Positions 45,967 through 57,011 of a stretch of 64,000 bases of DNA are shown piece after piece. Both the position numbers and the translations under genes were made by a program. The notes beneath the pieces were generated by a model, which was not told the origin of the DNA, made no database searches, and was given only the letters and a program-made list of their open reading frames with translations. Each line of letters begins with the position of its first letter. The stretch's first letter is position 1. The DNA is from Rhizobium sp. C1 (GTDB lineage: Bacteria > Pseudomonadota > Alphaproteobacteria > Rhizobiales > Rhizobiaceae), in contig NZ_JAJNCY010000004.1 of assembly GCF_021026335.1 (NCBI RefSeq), forward strand, positions 186,001 to 250,000, written 5' to 3'.

Positions 45967-47508
45967 CTACTCCGAAATGATCTTGAATTTGTCGCCGGGG
46001 CGCACGGGGCTGAAAGCCGTCATCGCGTTGAGCAGGCGGAAGAGGTCCGCCTTGCGGTCCGTTCCCATCATGCGGGCGGAAAGCGTATCGACCGTATCCT
46101 TCGGCCCGGCCGTAATGACGCGGACACGCAGCGGCTTCAGCGAGGCGATTTCGCTTGGCGTCATGCGCCGGAAAGAATCGCGGATTTCGCCGGCAATATC
46201 CTCCAGCTTCGGATTACCCTTCGGCACCGCCGTCAGGAACCGATAGATCTGCGTGCCGGAACGAATGACGGTCACGTCGAAGTCCCATTTCTGCGCCGAG
46301 GCACGAGCGGTCGCGGCATCCATGCCATTGACCTTGATGGCGCGGATCGAGCCCTTGTCGAGGCCCGTCACCCAGCCGCTGGCAATGTAATCGGTGAGCG
46401 AAATCTGCTGCTGGCCCGAGACGCCGTCAAAGCGCACGGCAATGTCGCCGGGACCGGTCGCCAGCACCGCTTCCGCCTTGTTGTCGATCTGGAACCCTTC
46501 CGGCACGTCGAACCGGATGCCGAGATTGGCATGCAGGAAGGTCGTGCCCCGCACATAGCCTTCCTTGGGGCTATCGCCGAAGAGCAACCCGTCAATCCCG
46601 GCGAGATAATAGTCGCGTCCCTTGTCTCCCACCGTGCCTTCCTGGCCGAAGGCGCGGGCGTGCTGGCGCGCCAGCTCGACGCGCTGCGGCGCGCTCGGAT
46701 GGCTGGACAGGAAGTCGAGGCTCTGGTCTTCACCATTGACGGCGGTGAAGCGGCCGTAATTCTCCATCGAGGTCAGGAAGCGGGCGGCGGCGTAAGGATC
46801 GTAGCCCGCCTCGCCCAGCATGCGCACACCGATTTCGTCGGCCTGGAGTTCCTGATTGCGCGAGAAGGCGGCCAGACGAAGCTTGCCGCGCGCAATCGCC
46901 TGCTGGCCGGCCACGTCATTCTGCAGAACTTCCGAAACGACCTGGCTTGCGATCTGCTCGGCCTCTTCCTTCTGCTGACGCAGAATGCCGTGATTGGCGG
47001 TGACGTGGGCCATTTCATGCGCCAGCACGGCAGCGACTTCCGAAGCGTCATTGGCCAGTGCCAGAAGCCCGCGTGTCACATAGAGATAGCCGCCCGGCAG
47101 CGCGAAAGCGTTGATGGCCGGCGAATTCAGAATGGTGATGCGATAGGACTGTTTCGGGTTCTCCGAAACGGCCGTCAGGGAGCCCGCAATGCGGGCTACA
47201 AGCTTTTCCGTCTTCTGGTCGGTATATTCACCACCATAGGTCGCCAGAATCCGCGGATGCTCGCGCGCACCCATCGAGGCGTTGGGATCGTTCTTCTGCG
47301 CTTCGGAAAAGACCTGCGGATTGCTGGAGGGACCGATCGCATTCGCGCTCGAGGCCGTATCGGCAACAATGCTCTGGCACGAGGAAAGAGCAATGCTCAG
47401 GCCGAGCATGACGACAAGCGGCGCGCGTCTGGCGAAGCCCGCGGGCAGTTGACGCGCCCTGACGCCTTCAGCAAACAAAAACAATGCTTTGCTCATCTCG
47501 TTCCGCAT
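45967..47508 (-). CDS. M48 family metalloprotease lipoprotein with LysM-like C-terminus
   Basis: The roughly 513-residue product has a signal peptide with the lipobox LSSC, an M48 zinc-protease domain with HEMAH in LAHEMAHVTANH and the glutamate ligand region QELQADEIGVRML, a long middle region and a C-terminal LysM-like segment (VITAGPKDTVDTLSARM to PGDKFKIISE). Related BepA/YfgC proteins check outer-membrane protein assembly. ATG 47508 or 47496 could be the start; the frame further upstream is unlikely. It is convergent with carD. Confidence 0.88.
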   Translation of the reverse strand: MRNEMSKALFLFAEGVRARQLPAGFARRAPLVVMLGLSIALSSCQSIVADTASSANAIGPSSNPQVFSEAQKNDPNASMGAREHPRILATYGGEYTDQKTEKLVARIAGSLTAVSENPKQSYRITILNSPAINAFALPGGYLYVTRGLLALANDASEVAAVLAHEMAHVTANHGILRQQKEEAEQIASQVVSEVLQNDVAGQQAIARGKLRLAAFSRNQELQADEIGVRMLGEAGYDPYAAARFLTSMENYGRFTAVNGEDQSLDFLSSHPSAPQRVELARQHARAFGQEGTVGDKGRDYYLAGIDGLLFGDSPKEGYVRGTTFLHANLGIRFDVPEGFQIDNKAEAVLATGPGDIAVRFDGVSGQQQISLTDYIASGWVTGLDKGSIRAIKVNGMDAATARASAQKWDFDVTVIRSGTQIYRFLTAVPKGNPKLEDIAGEIRDSFRRMTPSEIASLKPLRVRVITAGPKDTVDTLSARMMGTDRKADLFRLLNAMTAFSPVRPGDKFKIISE

Positions 47509-47694
47509 TCCCGCCTGAAGCCGGCTTGCCTTGTCTCGTGGCGACCCGTTCTTCGCTTTCGCAGCATGGCAAGCCCGGTCTAGCCGATTGACCCCCGGTT
47601 GCATAGAGTTTTGCACAGAAAAATGTCGCAGATTTGCCCGGCTGTTGCAGAGCCGCATCGCATCTCAACTCGCCGGAAGTGTGGCGCTTAAGCG

Positions 47695-48378
47695 TCACCC
47701 TCGTGCGGTCAACATCGGCAGGTCGGCGATCTGGCCCTGCCCGGCGACATGGCCTGCCTCAACCATGGCAAACCGGTCGGCAAGCCGCCTCGCCTCTTCC
47801 CGATCATGCGTGATCATCAGGACCGTAAAGCCCTCCTGGCGGTGCATGGCGGCAAGCAGTGCACCCATCTGGTGGCGCAGCTCGGGGTCGAGCGCGGCAA
47901 AGGGCTCATCCAGCAGCATGATCGGCCGCTTGCGCACCAGCGCCCGGGCAAAGGCCGCCCGCTGCTTCTCGCCGCCGGACAGCGTCGCCGGCATGCGCTT
48001 TTCAAAGCCGGCAAGCCCGACGCGGGAAAGCGCATCGGAAACGGCCGCGCGCGCCATATCATCCAGCTGCAGCGATGGACTGACGCCCAGCGCGACATTG
48101 GTGAAAATGTCGCGATGCGCGAAGAGATTGTTGTCCTGGAAGATCAGCGAGACAGGCCGCTTGCCCGGCGGAACCGCCGCCATGTCTTCGCCACCAAGAA
48201 GAACACGCCCCGCATGCGGCCTCTCAAAGCCGGCCAGAATATTGAAGAGCGTACTCTTGCCCGAACCGGAAGGCCCCGTGACAGCCACGAAAGCGCCCTC
48301 CGGAACCGCCAGATCGAAGCTGAACCGATGGTCGCCGAGCGTGAGACCGGCGCTGGAGAGCTCAACCGCCTTTGTCAT
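47695..48378 (-). CDS. thiQ: Thiamine ABC transporter ATP-binding protein
   Basis: ThiQ drives ThiBPQ import of thiamine and its phosphates. The 227-residue protein has Walker A GPSGSGKST, signature LSGGEKQR, Walker B IMLLDEPFAAL and H-loop ITHD. The ATG at 48378 follows GGAGGCGGGACG and overlaps the thiP stop (ATGA), so the long open frame continuing upstream is rejected. It is the last gene of the thiBPQ operon. Confidence 0.94.
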   Translation of the reverse strand: MTKAVELSSAGLTLGDHRFSFDLAVPEGAFVAVTGPSGSGKSTLFNILAGFERPHAGRVLLGGEDMAAVPPGKRPVSLIFQDNNLFAHRDIFTNVALGVSPSLQLDDMARAAVSDALSRVGLAGFEKRMPATLSGGEKQRAAFARALVRKRPIMLLDEPFAALDPELRHQMGALLAAMHRQEGFTVLMITHDREEARRLADRFAMVEAGHVAGQGQIADLPMLTARG

Positions 48379-49961
48379 CGTCCCGCCTCCCCGCGCCGCC
48401 GCTCGGACGGCGTACCGAGCACGGCAAAGGCCATGCAGACGGCGGCGAGAATGAGCGTCAGCGCCGCCGCATCCGTGGTGCGATAGCTGCCGAGCCGCGC
48501 ATAGATCAGCCAGGGCAGCGTCACGAAGCCTTCGCCACCAAACAGCGCCACAGCCCCCAGATCGCCAAGCGATAGCGACAGCGCGAAGAAGAAGGCCATC
48601 AGGAGCGGCCGCGAAAGCGCCGGCGCATCGATGATGCGAAGCCGCTGCAGGCCGCTGAGCCCAAGGCTTTGCGACAGCCGCCGCGTCCGCTCGACATGGC
48701 TGCGCACCGCCGGCTGCAGCACACGCAATGCAAAGGGCAGCGCCATCAACGCATTGATGATCGCGACAAGGATATAGGGCGCGAAGCCGTCGCCGCCCCT
48801 GAGCCAGAGGAACCAGCCGGTCGAAAGCACGATGGGCGGCGTCAGCAGGATCAGCGATCCGCCCGCATCCAGCCATCCGGCAAAGATGCGGGAGCCAGTG
48901 GAAACACGCGCCATCGCAATCAGCCAGGAGAGCAGAAGCGCCAGCAACGCCGCCGAAAGCCCGAGCACAGCGCTCGTCTGGAGCGCCCGCCAGAACAGGC
49001 GGTCGGCGAGGAGATGCGGGAAATCCGCACGAAGGCCATCGACCAGGATCGCCACGAAAGGCGCGCCGCAGAACAGGAGGAAGGCGACGATGACCGCGCC
49101 ATCCCAGAGCTTTGAGGCAAGTGACCCGCCATCGAAGCGGCGCAGCTCAGTCCCCTGCTGCGCCCGCTCCTCGGCAGGCGCCGGAAAGGCAGCGAGGAAG
49201 GCAAGCACCAGTCCGGTCAGCACGACCTGCACCAGAACCAGAAACACCGCCCGCCCCGGCTCGAAATCGAATTTCAGCGCCTGATAGATCGCGACTTCCA
49301 GCGTCGTGGCGGCCGGTCCGCCGCCGAGTGTCAGGACCAGCGTGAAACTGGTGGCGCAAAGCATGAAGATCAGCCCCGCCACGCCCGGCAGCGCCGCCAT
49401 CAGCGCCGGCCCCTCGACGAGGCGAAACAGTGCCACGCGCCCGAGATCGAGATTGGCAGCGAGTTTCCAGTAGGTCGGCGGAAAGCGATCGAGCGCGGCG
49501 GTGAAGAGCCGCGCCGCCAGCGGAATGTTGAAGAAGGTGTGTGCAATCAGGATGCCCGTCATGCCGTAAACATTGAACTTCGTGCCGAGGTCGAAGAAAG
49601 ATAGCACACTATTGAACGCACCTTCCCGCCCCCAGACCGCCAGCACGCCGAAAGCAGCGGCAAGCGCGGGAAGCCCCATCGGCGCGGCCATGAAGCGCAG
49701 CAACCACACCCGGCCCGTGAAACTCGGCCGCCGCGCCACGGAAAGCGCGACGACGGCTCCAAAGAAGACGGAGAGCAGCGTAGACAATGAGGCCTGCCAG
49801 AGCGTGAATGTCAGCACGCTCGCAAGCTGTTGATCGATCCCGCCTGCCCCGCCGAAGCGGAGAAGCGGCGCCAGCGCCAGCGCGACAAAGCCGAGAATGA
49901 AGGCGAGCGCTATGGCTCCGCCGATCCGCTCCCCGCTTATGCCGCGCCGCGCATGCATCAA
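48375..49961 (-). CDS. thiP: Thiamine ABC transporter permease
   Basis: A 528-residue permease with about 12 membrane segments arranged as two fused halves, each carrying a binding-protein-dependent transport domain; the coupling-helix regions are near GVAGLIFMLCATSFTLVLTL and SLSLGDLGAVALFGGEG. This fused architecture is typical of ThiP. It begins six bases after the thiB stop and overlaps thiQ by four bases. Confidence 0.93.
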   Translation of the reverse strand: MMHARRGISGERIGGAIALAFILGFVALALAPLLRFGGAGGIDQQLASVLTFTLWQASLSTLLSVFFGAVVALSVARRPSFTGRVWLLRFMAAPMGLPALAAAFGVLAVWGREGAFNSVLSFFDLGTKFNVYGMTGILIAHTFFNIPLAARLFTAALDRFPPTYWKLAANLDLGRVALFRLVEGPALMAALPGVAGLIFMLCATSFTLVLTLGGGPAATTLEVAIYQALKFDFEPGRAVFLVLVQVVLTGLVLAFLAAFPAPAEERAQQGTELRRFDGGSLASKLWDGAVIVAFLLFCGAPFVAILVDGLRADFPHLLADRLFWRALQTSAVLGLSAALLALLLSWLIAMARVSTGSRIFAGWLDAGGSLILLTPPIVLSTGWFLWLRGGDGFAPYILVAIINALMALPFALRVLQPAVRSHVERTRRLSQSLGLSGLQRLRIIDAPALSRPLLMAFFFALSLSLGDLGAVALFGGEGFVTLPWLIYARLGSYRTTDAAALTLILAAVCMAFAVLGTPSERRRGEAGR

Positions 49962-49967
49962 CGATCC

Positions 49968-50972
49968 TTACTTGGCGCCCATGGCGGCGACCCATTCATC
50001 CACCCAGGCCTTGCGGTTCTTCTGCACCTCTTCCGGCGACATGAGGAAGGTCTTGGCCGGCTGCACCAGCTTGTTGAAGGCGTCCGGCAACGGCTGGTCC
50101 ATCTTGGCGGCGGGCAGCATCCAGTTGGTCGTCGGGATGATGTCCTGGAAGGCGGGGCTCACCATGAAGGACAGGAAGGACTTGGCGAGCGCAGGGTCCT
50201 TGGAGGTCGCCGTCATGCCGGCCACCTCGATCTGGATGTAATGGCCTTCCGAGAAGCTCGCCGCCTGATAGCGCGAGGTCTTCTCTTCCATCTCATGATA
50301 GGCGGGCGAGGTCGTGTAGGAGAGCACCATCGGCGCTTCGCCCTTGGTGAAAAGACCATAGGCTTCCGACCAGCCCGGCGTCACGGTCAGCACGCGCTTG
50401 GACAGCTTCTTCCAGGCGTCACCCGCCTTGTCGCCATAGACCGATTTCATCCAGAGCAACAGCCCGAGACCCGGCGTCGAGGTGCGCGGGTCTTCAATCA
50501 CGATCTTCTCGTCCGGATTGCCGTTGACCAGTTCGTCCAGGCTCTTGGGCGGCGTTTTCATCTTCTCGGTGTCGTAGACAACGGCGAAATGGCCATAGTC
50601 ATAAGGCACGAACACGTCATCCTTGAAATTGCCCGGCACCTTGACCGCAGCGGCATCGATCCCGCTCGGCGCGAAAAGCCCTGTCGCCTTGGCATCCGCA
50701 ACCAGCCCGGTATCGAGACCCAGAACCACATCGGCCTTGGTGTCCTTGCCTTCCAGCTTCAGCCGGTTGAGCAGCGCCACGCCGTCCTCCACCGAGACGT
50801 AATTGACCGTGCAGCCGCAGGTCTTCTCGAACGCCGCCTTGACCTTCGGCCCCGGACCCCATTCAGCGGTGAAGCTCTCGTAAGTATAGACGGTGAGCGT
50901 CTTGCCGGCCGCAAATGCCGATGTCGAGGAAAGAAGTGCGGCGAGAGCCGCCAGAAGAACTGTCTTGCGCAT
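49968..50972 (-). CDS. thiB: Thiamine-binding periplasmic protein
   Basis: ThiB captures thiamine, TMP and TPP in the periplasm for ThiPQ. The 334-residue precursor has a signal peptide ([21 protein letters not shown]) and the family N-terminus [17 protein letters not shown]. The ATG at 50972 has the strong ribosome binding site AAGGAGG, which can be masked by a helix (see 50975-51010). It is the first gene after a TPP riboswitch, so expression should fall when thiamine pyrophosphate is plentiful. Confidence 0.96.
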   Translation of the reverse strand: MRKTVLLAALAALLSSTSAFAAGKTLTVYTYESFTAEWGPGPKVKAAFEKTCGCTVNYVSVEDGVALLNRLKLEGKDTKADVVLGLDTGLVADAKATGLFAPSGIDAAAVKVPGNFKDDVFVPYDYGHFAVVYDTEKMKTPPKSLDELVNGNPDEKIVIEDPRTSTPGLGLLLWMKSVYGDKAGDAWKKLSKRVLTVTPGWSEAYGLFTKGEAPMVLSYTTSPAYHEMEEKTSRYQAASFSEGHYIQIEVAGMTATSKDPALAKSFLSFMVSPAFQDIIPTTNWMLPAAKMDQPLPDAFNKLVQPAKTFLMSPEEVQKNRKAWVDEWVAAMGAK

Positions 50973-50974
50973 CT

Positions 50975-51010
50975 GCGCCTCCTTGGTTTCGAATACAGGG
51001 GAAGAGGCGC
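50975..51010 (-). promoter_or_regulatory. Helix that can sequester the thiB ribosome binding site
   Basis: On the minus strand GCGCCTCTT (51010-51002) can pair with AAGGAGGCGC (50984-50975), which contains the thiB Shine-Dalgarno sequence; one G is bulged. This is the expected output switch for a translational riboswitch. Confidence 0.6.
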
Positions 51011-51026
51011 TTGATCGCGAGCCGTC

Positions 51027-51116
51027 TAATCCCTCCGCCGGTGCTAACCGGATCAGGTTCTTCGGGTTGGCATTGAAGCCTCTCAGCCGTTTCTCACGAA
51101 ACAGCACCCCGTTAGA
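51027..51116 (-). ncRNA. TPP riboswitch (THI element)
   Basis: Minus-strand sequence contains the THI-box landmarks in order: ACGGGGTGC, GGCTGAGAGG, AACCCGAAGAACCTGATCC, GGTTAGCACCGGCGGAGGGA. It ends about 55 bases upstream of the thiB ATG. No T-run follows, so control is probably at translation. Confidence 0.95.
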
Positions 51117-51182
51117 GCAGTTTGACATTTAAGGGTTGGCGGGAATTGTGACAAGGTTTTTGTGGGGCGGGCGTCACATCCA

Positions 51183-51320
51183 ATCTCCCCCCTTGAGGGG
51201 GAGATGCCCGGCAGGGCAGAGGGGGTATGGTGCGGCATCCTCGGCCGTCATTCGCGTTCTTCCGTGTAGCACCCCCCTCTGTCAGCTTCGCTGACATCTC
51301 CCCCTCAAGAGGGGAGAGTG
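51183..51320. repeat. Composite intergenic repeat with inverted arms
   Basis: AATCTCCCCCCTTGAGGGGGAGAT at one end (with GGCAGGGCAGAGGGGG) and CCCCCCTCTGTCAGCTTCGCTGACATCTCCCCCTCAAGAGGGGAGA at the other are inverted versions of a common rhizobial palindrome (given here by landmark pieces GGGGGAGATGCC and CATCTCCCCCTC). Confidence 0.65.
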
Positions 51321-51840
51321 GCCTTGCGCCACGCCAAAAGCCTCGGGAAAAACCTCTCCCGAGTTCCGCTCCGGCCTTAACGCCTCCGCCCCTGTCTGAG
51401 GACATCAGCTTCCGGAGAGCCACGCTGACGCGCCGCCCAGTTGGTAGTTTAAAAAGTACGGCGGAGCGCCAGCGCGACCCGTCGAGATCTGCAAGGCAGG
51501 ACCGCATCCGATCCTGATCCTCAAGCGCGGGCCGCCTCGCTAAACCGCCTGCGGAGGCAGACGGGTTCTCAGGCGTTGCCTGGCCGCCGAGCTATTCGCA
51601 GCCCATCGGGGGAGTCGTTTCGAGGGATGTGTCAGATCCACCGCCGCCCGCGCCCCCTGATGACATCCGCCGCACGTTACGATGGACATCATCAAGCTCT
51701 CCTCCCGCCTGAGCCAACCGTCGCTGGTCCATCCGGTGACGGGAGGGGTATAGGATAAGGCTTGTCGGAGAGAGCGGGGAAATTGAGGGATCAAATTTTT
51801 CTGTCAGGCTCACTTGAGGCACCCTTGGCAGATCCCAAAG

Positions 51841-51950
51841 GCCGTCATCCTCCGGCTTGTCCGGAGGATCTGCTGACGAAGCCAAGCAATCGACGGTGCG
51901 GCGTGCATTCGGCGTGGTCAGATCCTCGGGACAGGCCCGAGGATGACGGA
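51841..51950. repeat. Inverted intergenic repeat (GTCATCCTC arms)
   Basis: CCGTCATCCTCCGGCTTGTCC...GATCTGCTGAC at one end pairs in sense with GTCAGATCCTCGGGACAGGCCCGAGGATGACGG at the other; each end is itself a hairpin. A dispersed palindrome type common in alphaproteobacteria. Confidence 0.65.
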
Positions 51951-52011
51951 GGAGAGGGTGCGGCTTAACCTCTCCCCTAGCGGGAAATGAAGGAAAATCA
52001 GAAACTTATCG

Positions 52012-52150
52012 GAAAGCCAAGTGCTAGATTTTCCAGGTGAGGGGGCCGTTTTGTCCCCGGCATTCGCCGCAAATCCCCCTCACCAAGCCCGCCAAGCCAA
52101 TCGCCCACGGCTCTTGGGGCGAGCTATCCTCTCCCACAAGTGGAGAAGAC
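52012..52150. repeat. Degenerate composite repeat upstream of thiN
   Basis: Contains AGTGCTAGATTTTCCAGGTGAGGGGG, related to the outer module at 25464-25500, and an inverted CTCTCCCACAAGTGGAGA-type arm related to the palindrome in that same repeat. Divergence from the other copy is high. Confidence 0.45.
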
Positions 52151-52221
52151 AAGCACCTTCCGACACACACCTCACGCTTTACCCTTCCGGGCGGCCCGGT
52201 TTTCCGCTATCAGCGCCAGTC

Positions 52222-52866
52222 ATGAGCCTTTTCACCATTCTTCTTGCCGGCGACCTCGCCATCACCGACCGTCTGGCCGCCCAGGTGGCCGGCACACGCG
52301 TGATCGCAGCCGATGGCGGAATGCGGCATGCGCGGGCGCTTGGCCTGACGCCCGAACTCTGGGTCGGCGACTTTGATTCAGCCCCTGATGCGCTGCTTGA
52401 CCAATGGCAGGGCATCGAGCGCCAGCCCTATCCGCGCGCCAAGAACGCCACCGATGGTGAGATCGCGGTCGATACGGCGATTGCCCGGGGCGCGACGTCG
52501 CTCGTCATTGCCGGCGCGCTGGGCGGCGAGCGCACCGACCATGCCGTGATGCATCTGCTGCTGGCGCTCTCGCTCACTGAACGCGGAATCCCGACGCTGC
52601 TGACAACCGGCGAGGAAGAGGCGCAGGCCCATCTCGGCGGCCAGATGCAGATCGATCTGCCGAAGGGCGCGCTCTTCTCGATCCTGCCGTTTTCCGCGCT
52701 GTCGGGCCTGACGATCGAAGGCGCGCGCTATCCGCTCGATCGCGCGGAGATCGACAGCGGCTCGTCGCGCACCGTTTCCAATGTCGCCGAAGGTCCGGTG
52801 ACAATCACGCTTCAATCCGGCCGCGCGATGGTGATCGCAAGGCCCGCAGACATGTCTGGAGGCTAA
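52222..52866 (+). CDS. Thiamine diphosphokinase (thiamine pyrophosphokinase)
   Basis: This enzyme makes TPP from thiamine and ATP, completing salvage of imported thiamine. The 214-residue protein has the N-terminal catalytic domain with ADGGMRHARALGL, the acidic motif WVGDFDSA, and KNATDGEIAVDTA, then the C-terminal thiamin-binding beta domain. The start MSLFTILLAGDLAI at 52222 matches the family. The thiBPQ importer is transcribed divergently 1.2 kb away, so import and activation are clustered. The ABC-F gene starts one base after its stop. Confidence 0.93.
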   Translation: MSLFTILLAGDLAITDRLAAQVAGTRVIAADGGMRHARALGLTPELWVGDFDSAPDALLDQWQGIERQPYPRAKNATDGEIAVDTAIARGATSLVIAGALGGERTDHAVMHLLLALSLTERGIPTLLTTGEEEAQAHLGGQMQIDLPKGALFSILPFSALSGLTIEGARYPLDRAEIDSGSSRTVSNVAEGPVTITLQSGRAMVIARPADMSGG

Positions 52867-52867
52867 G

Positions 52868-54691
<1,824 letters not shown>

Positions 54692-54774
54692 AGCGGAGGC
54701 CTCATTCGTTCAAGCTTGCACAAATTTGGTTCGCTGGTTAGGCTGATCCCCAACGAGCGGTAGCATTCGGAGCG

Positions 54775-54900
54775 CCCCCTCATCCGGCCCTTCGGGCCAC
54801 CTTCTCCCCAAGGGGAGAAGAGGGAATGCGCCGCAGCGTTACCGGCCTCTTCTCCCCTCGGGGAGAGGTCCGCCGAGCGAAGCGGAGGCGGGGTGAGGGG
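54775..54900. repeat. Rhizobial composite repeat, copy 3
   Basis: Module two (CCCCTCATCCGGCCCTTCGGGCC...CTTCTCCCCAAGGGGAGAAGA) then module one (TTCTCCCCTCGGGGAGAGGTCC...GGCGGGGTGAGGGG). It is in the same order as 39336-39460. It ends 37 bases before the moxR start. Confidence 0.85.
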
Positions 54901-54937
54901 CGGCTTGCTCCAACGGAAATGGGAAGGGCAAACAAGC

Positions 54938-55783
54938 ATGACCATGCAGTTTCAAGGCACCGACACTTACGTCGCCGAAAAGGACCTGATGATTGCGGTC
55001 AACGCCGCGATCCGGCTCGAGCGGCCGTTGCTGGTCAAGGGCGAGCCGGGCACAGGCAAGACGGAACTGGCGCGGCAGATCGCGAGCGGTCTGGGCTTGA
55101 GGATGATCGAGTGGAACATCAAGTCCACCACCAAGGCGCAGCAGGGCCTTTACGAATATGACGCGGTCTCGCGGCTGCGCGACAGCCAGCTCGGCGATGA
55201 GCGCTTCAACGACATCTCCAACTATATCCGCAAGGGCAAGCTCTGGGAGGCCTTCTCGTCGGACGAGAAGACCGTGCTTCTGATCGACGAGATCGACAAG
55301 GCGGATATCGAGTTTCCGAACGACCTCTTGCAGGAACTCGACCGCATGGAATTCCATGTCTACGAGACCGGCGAGACGATCCGCGCAAAAGTGCGCCCCA
55401 TCGTCATCATCACGTCGAACAACGAGAAGGAACTGCCGGACGCGTTTCTGCGCCGCTGCTTCTTCCACTATATACGCTTCCCCGAAGCCGAGACGCTGAT
55501 GAAGATCGTCGATGTCCACTATCCCGGCATCCGCCAGGATCTGGTGCGCGCGGCGCTCACCCGCTTCTTCGAGATCCGCAACGTGCCGGGCATCAAGAAG
55601 AAGCCCTCGACCTCGGAAGCGCTGGACTGGATCAGACTTCTGGTGGCGGACGATATCGACCCGGCCGATCTCTCCGCTGACGCCAAGACCATCCTGCCGA
55701 AACTGCATGGCGCGCTTCTGAAGAACGAGCAGGACGTGCACCTCTTCGAACGGCTCGCCTTCATGTCGCGCCGGGAGAATTGA
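54938..55783 (+). CDS. MoxR family AAA+ ATPase
   Basis: The 281-residue protein has Walker A GEPGTGKTE, Walker B VLLIDEIDKAD, sensor 1 VIITSNNEKE and an arginine-finger region (DAFLRRCFFHYI). MoxR ATPases work with VWA-domain partners as chaperones that insert metal or assemble complexes. The expected partner is the CoxE-like VWA gene at 57913, here separated by metA and the low-GC gene pair. The ATG at 54938 follows GGGAAGGG; the longer frame would start in the repeat. Confidence 0.93.
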   Translation: MTMQFQGTDTYVAEKDLMIAVNAAIRLERPLLVKGEPGTGKTELARQIASGLGLRMIEWNIKSTTKAQQGLYEYDAVSRLRDSQLGDERFNDISNYIRKGKLWEAFSSDEKTVLLIDEIDKADIEFPNDLLQELDRMEFHVYETGETIRAKVRPIVIITSNNEKELPDAFLRRCFFHYIRFPEAETLMKIVDVHYPGIRQDLVRAALTRFFEIRNVPGIKKKPSTSEALDWIRLLVADDIDPADLSADAKTILPKLHGALLKNEQDVHLFERLAFMSRREN

Positions 55784-55818
55784 TTCTTCGTCAGGTTAGG
55801 GTTAAATAGGTCTTGGAA

Positions 55819-55871
55819 TTCGTGGTGATTTGCCGGCCGGCTTGCAGCCACGTAAAAGAAGTCGCTAAAAT
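55819..55871 (+). ncRNA. SAM-II riboswitch (metA motif)
   Basis: The sequence contains TCGTGGTGATTTG, CCGGCCGGCTTGCAGCCACG, then AAAAGAAGTCGCTAAAA, the conserved SAM-II pseudoknot layout found upstream of metA and related genes in alphaproteobacteria. It ends about 78 bases before the metA start. Confidence 0.93.
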
Positions 55872-55896
55872 GGGCCCAGATGACAGTTCTGTCTGG

Positions 55897-55926
55897 AACC
55901 GGTAGCGATTTCGCCGCCGGTTTTTT
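55897..55926 (+). terminator. Intrinsic terminator between SAM-II aptamer and metA
   Basis: AACCGG (55897-55902) and CCGGTT (55917-55922) pair, with GCG/CGC inside, and are followed by TTTT. The hairpin lies 22 bases before the metA ATG, so it can act as a transcription attenuator for the riboswitch. Confidence 0.75.
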
Positions 55927-55948
55927 GCGTTTTGGAAGAGAGAAGACC

Positions 55949-56887
55949 ATGCCGATCAAGATTCCCGATGGATTGCCCGCCCAGGAAACCCTTGTCAACG
56001 AAGGCGTGCGCGTGATGACGGAGGCTGTGGCCATCCGTCAGGACATCCGCCCGCTTCGCTTCGGCCTGCTCAATCTCATGCCCAACAAGATCAAGACCGA
56101 GTTGCAGTTCGCCCGCCTGCTCGGCGCGTCTCCGCTGCAGATTGAACTGACGCTCGTCCGCGTCGGCGGCCACAAGGCGAAGAATACGTCGGAAGAGCAC
56201 CTGCTTTCCTTCTACGACACGTGGGAACAGGTGAAGGACCAGAAGTTCGACGGTTTCATCATCACCGGCGCGCCGATCGAAACGCTGGAATTCCAGGACG
56301 TGACCTACTGGAACGAGATGGAACAGATCCTCGACTGGACGACGACGAATGTCCACTCGACCATGAACATCTGCTGGGGCGGCATGGCCGCCATCTGGCA
56401 CTTCAACCGCGTGCCCAAATACACGCTCGACCACAAGGCCTTCGGCGTCTACCGCCATCGCAACCTGGCGCCCGCCTCACCCTATCTCAACGGCTTCTCG
56501 GATGACTTCCAGATCCCCGTCTCGCGCTGGACGGAAGTGCGCCGCGCCGATATCGAAAAGGTGCCTGGCCTCGAAATCCTGATGGAATCGCCCGAGACCG
56601 GCGTCTGCATCGTGCATGAACGCAAGTGCAACCGGCTCTATGTGTTCAACCACATCGAATATGATTCCACGACGCTGGCGGATGAATATTTCCGCGACGT
56701 GCAGGCAGGCTCGGCGATCGAAGTGCCGCATAATTACTTCCCCGAAGATGACCCGGCCAAGAAGCCGCTCAACCGCTGGAAGAGCCACGCCCATCTGCTT
56801 TTCGGCAACTGGATCAATAACATCTACCAGACCACGCCCTATGACATGGCGAAGATCGGTGAGGTGGAGCACAACCCCGGCTACTGA
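55949..56887 (+). CDS. metA: Homoserine O-acetyltransferase (MetA family)
   Basis: MetA activates homoserine for methionine synthesis. The 312-residue protein has the catalytic cysteine C142 (NICWGG) and the H235/E237 pair (FNHIEYD). Residue 111 is Glu (GAPIETLEF); in this fold Glu111 selects acetyl-CoA whereas Gly111 gives succinyl-CoA specificity (as in E. coli), so I call the acetyl form. The ATG at 55949 follows a SAM-II riboswitch and a terminator, which together should shut expression when SAM is high. Confidence 0.95.
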   Translation: MPIKIPDGLPAQETLVNEGVRVMTEAVAIRQDIRPLRFGLLNLMPNKIKTELQFARLLGASPLQIELTLVRVGGHKAKNTSEEHLLSFYDTWEQVKDQKFDGFIITGAPIETLEFQDVTYWNEMEQILDWTTTNVHSTMNICWGGMAAIWHFNRVPKYTLDHKAFGVYRHRNLAPASPYLNGFSDDFQIPVSRWTEVRRADIEKVPGLEILMESPETGVCIVHERKCNRLYVFNHIEYDSTTLADEYFRDVQAGSAIEVPHNYFPEDDPAKKPLNRWKSHAHLLFGNWINNIYQTTPYDMAKIGEVEHNPGY

Positions 56888-57011
56888 TTCATAGGCAAAA
56901 ATTTTTAGCTGACCGAGGAATGAATTCCTCATGTCAAAATCCTATGTTATGATTCGTCTAATTTCGAAATGCTCTGTCAAGGGGGCGACGCTCAAAACTG
57001 AGGAACTGGTT

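Larger units (their letters stand above)
51321..52221. other. 900-base stretch between thi operon leader and thiN without a supported gene
   Basis: Short frames exist on both strands but have no recognisable product, signal or ribosome binding site. The part from 51370 to 51770 is not part of the repeats listed and has several GC hairpins (for example GCCTGCGGAGGC near 51549). The thiN promoter should lie near its 3' end. Confidence 0.45.

Noticed and set aside
51112-51507. Minus-strand frame of about 131 codons upstream of thiB
   Set aside because: Covers the TPP riboswitch edge and a palindromic repeat; translated repeat sequence explains the open frame.
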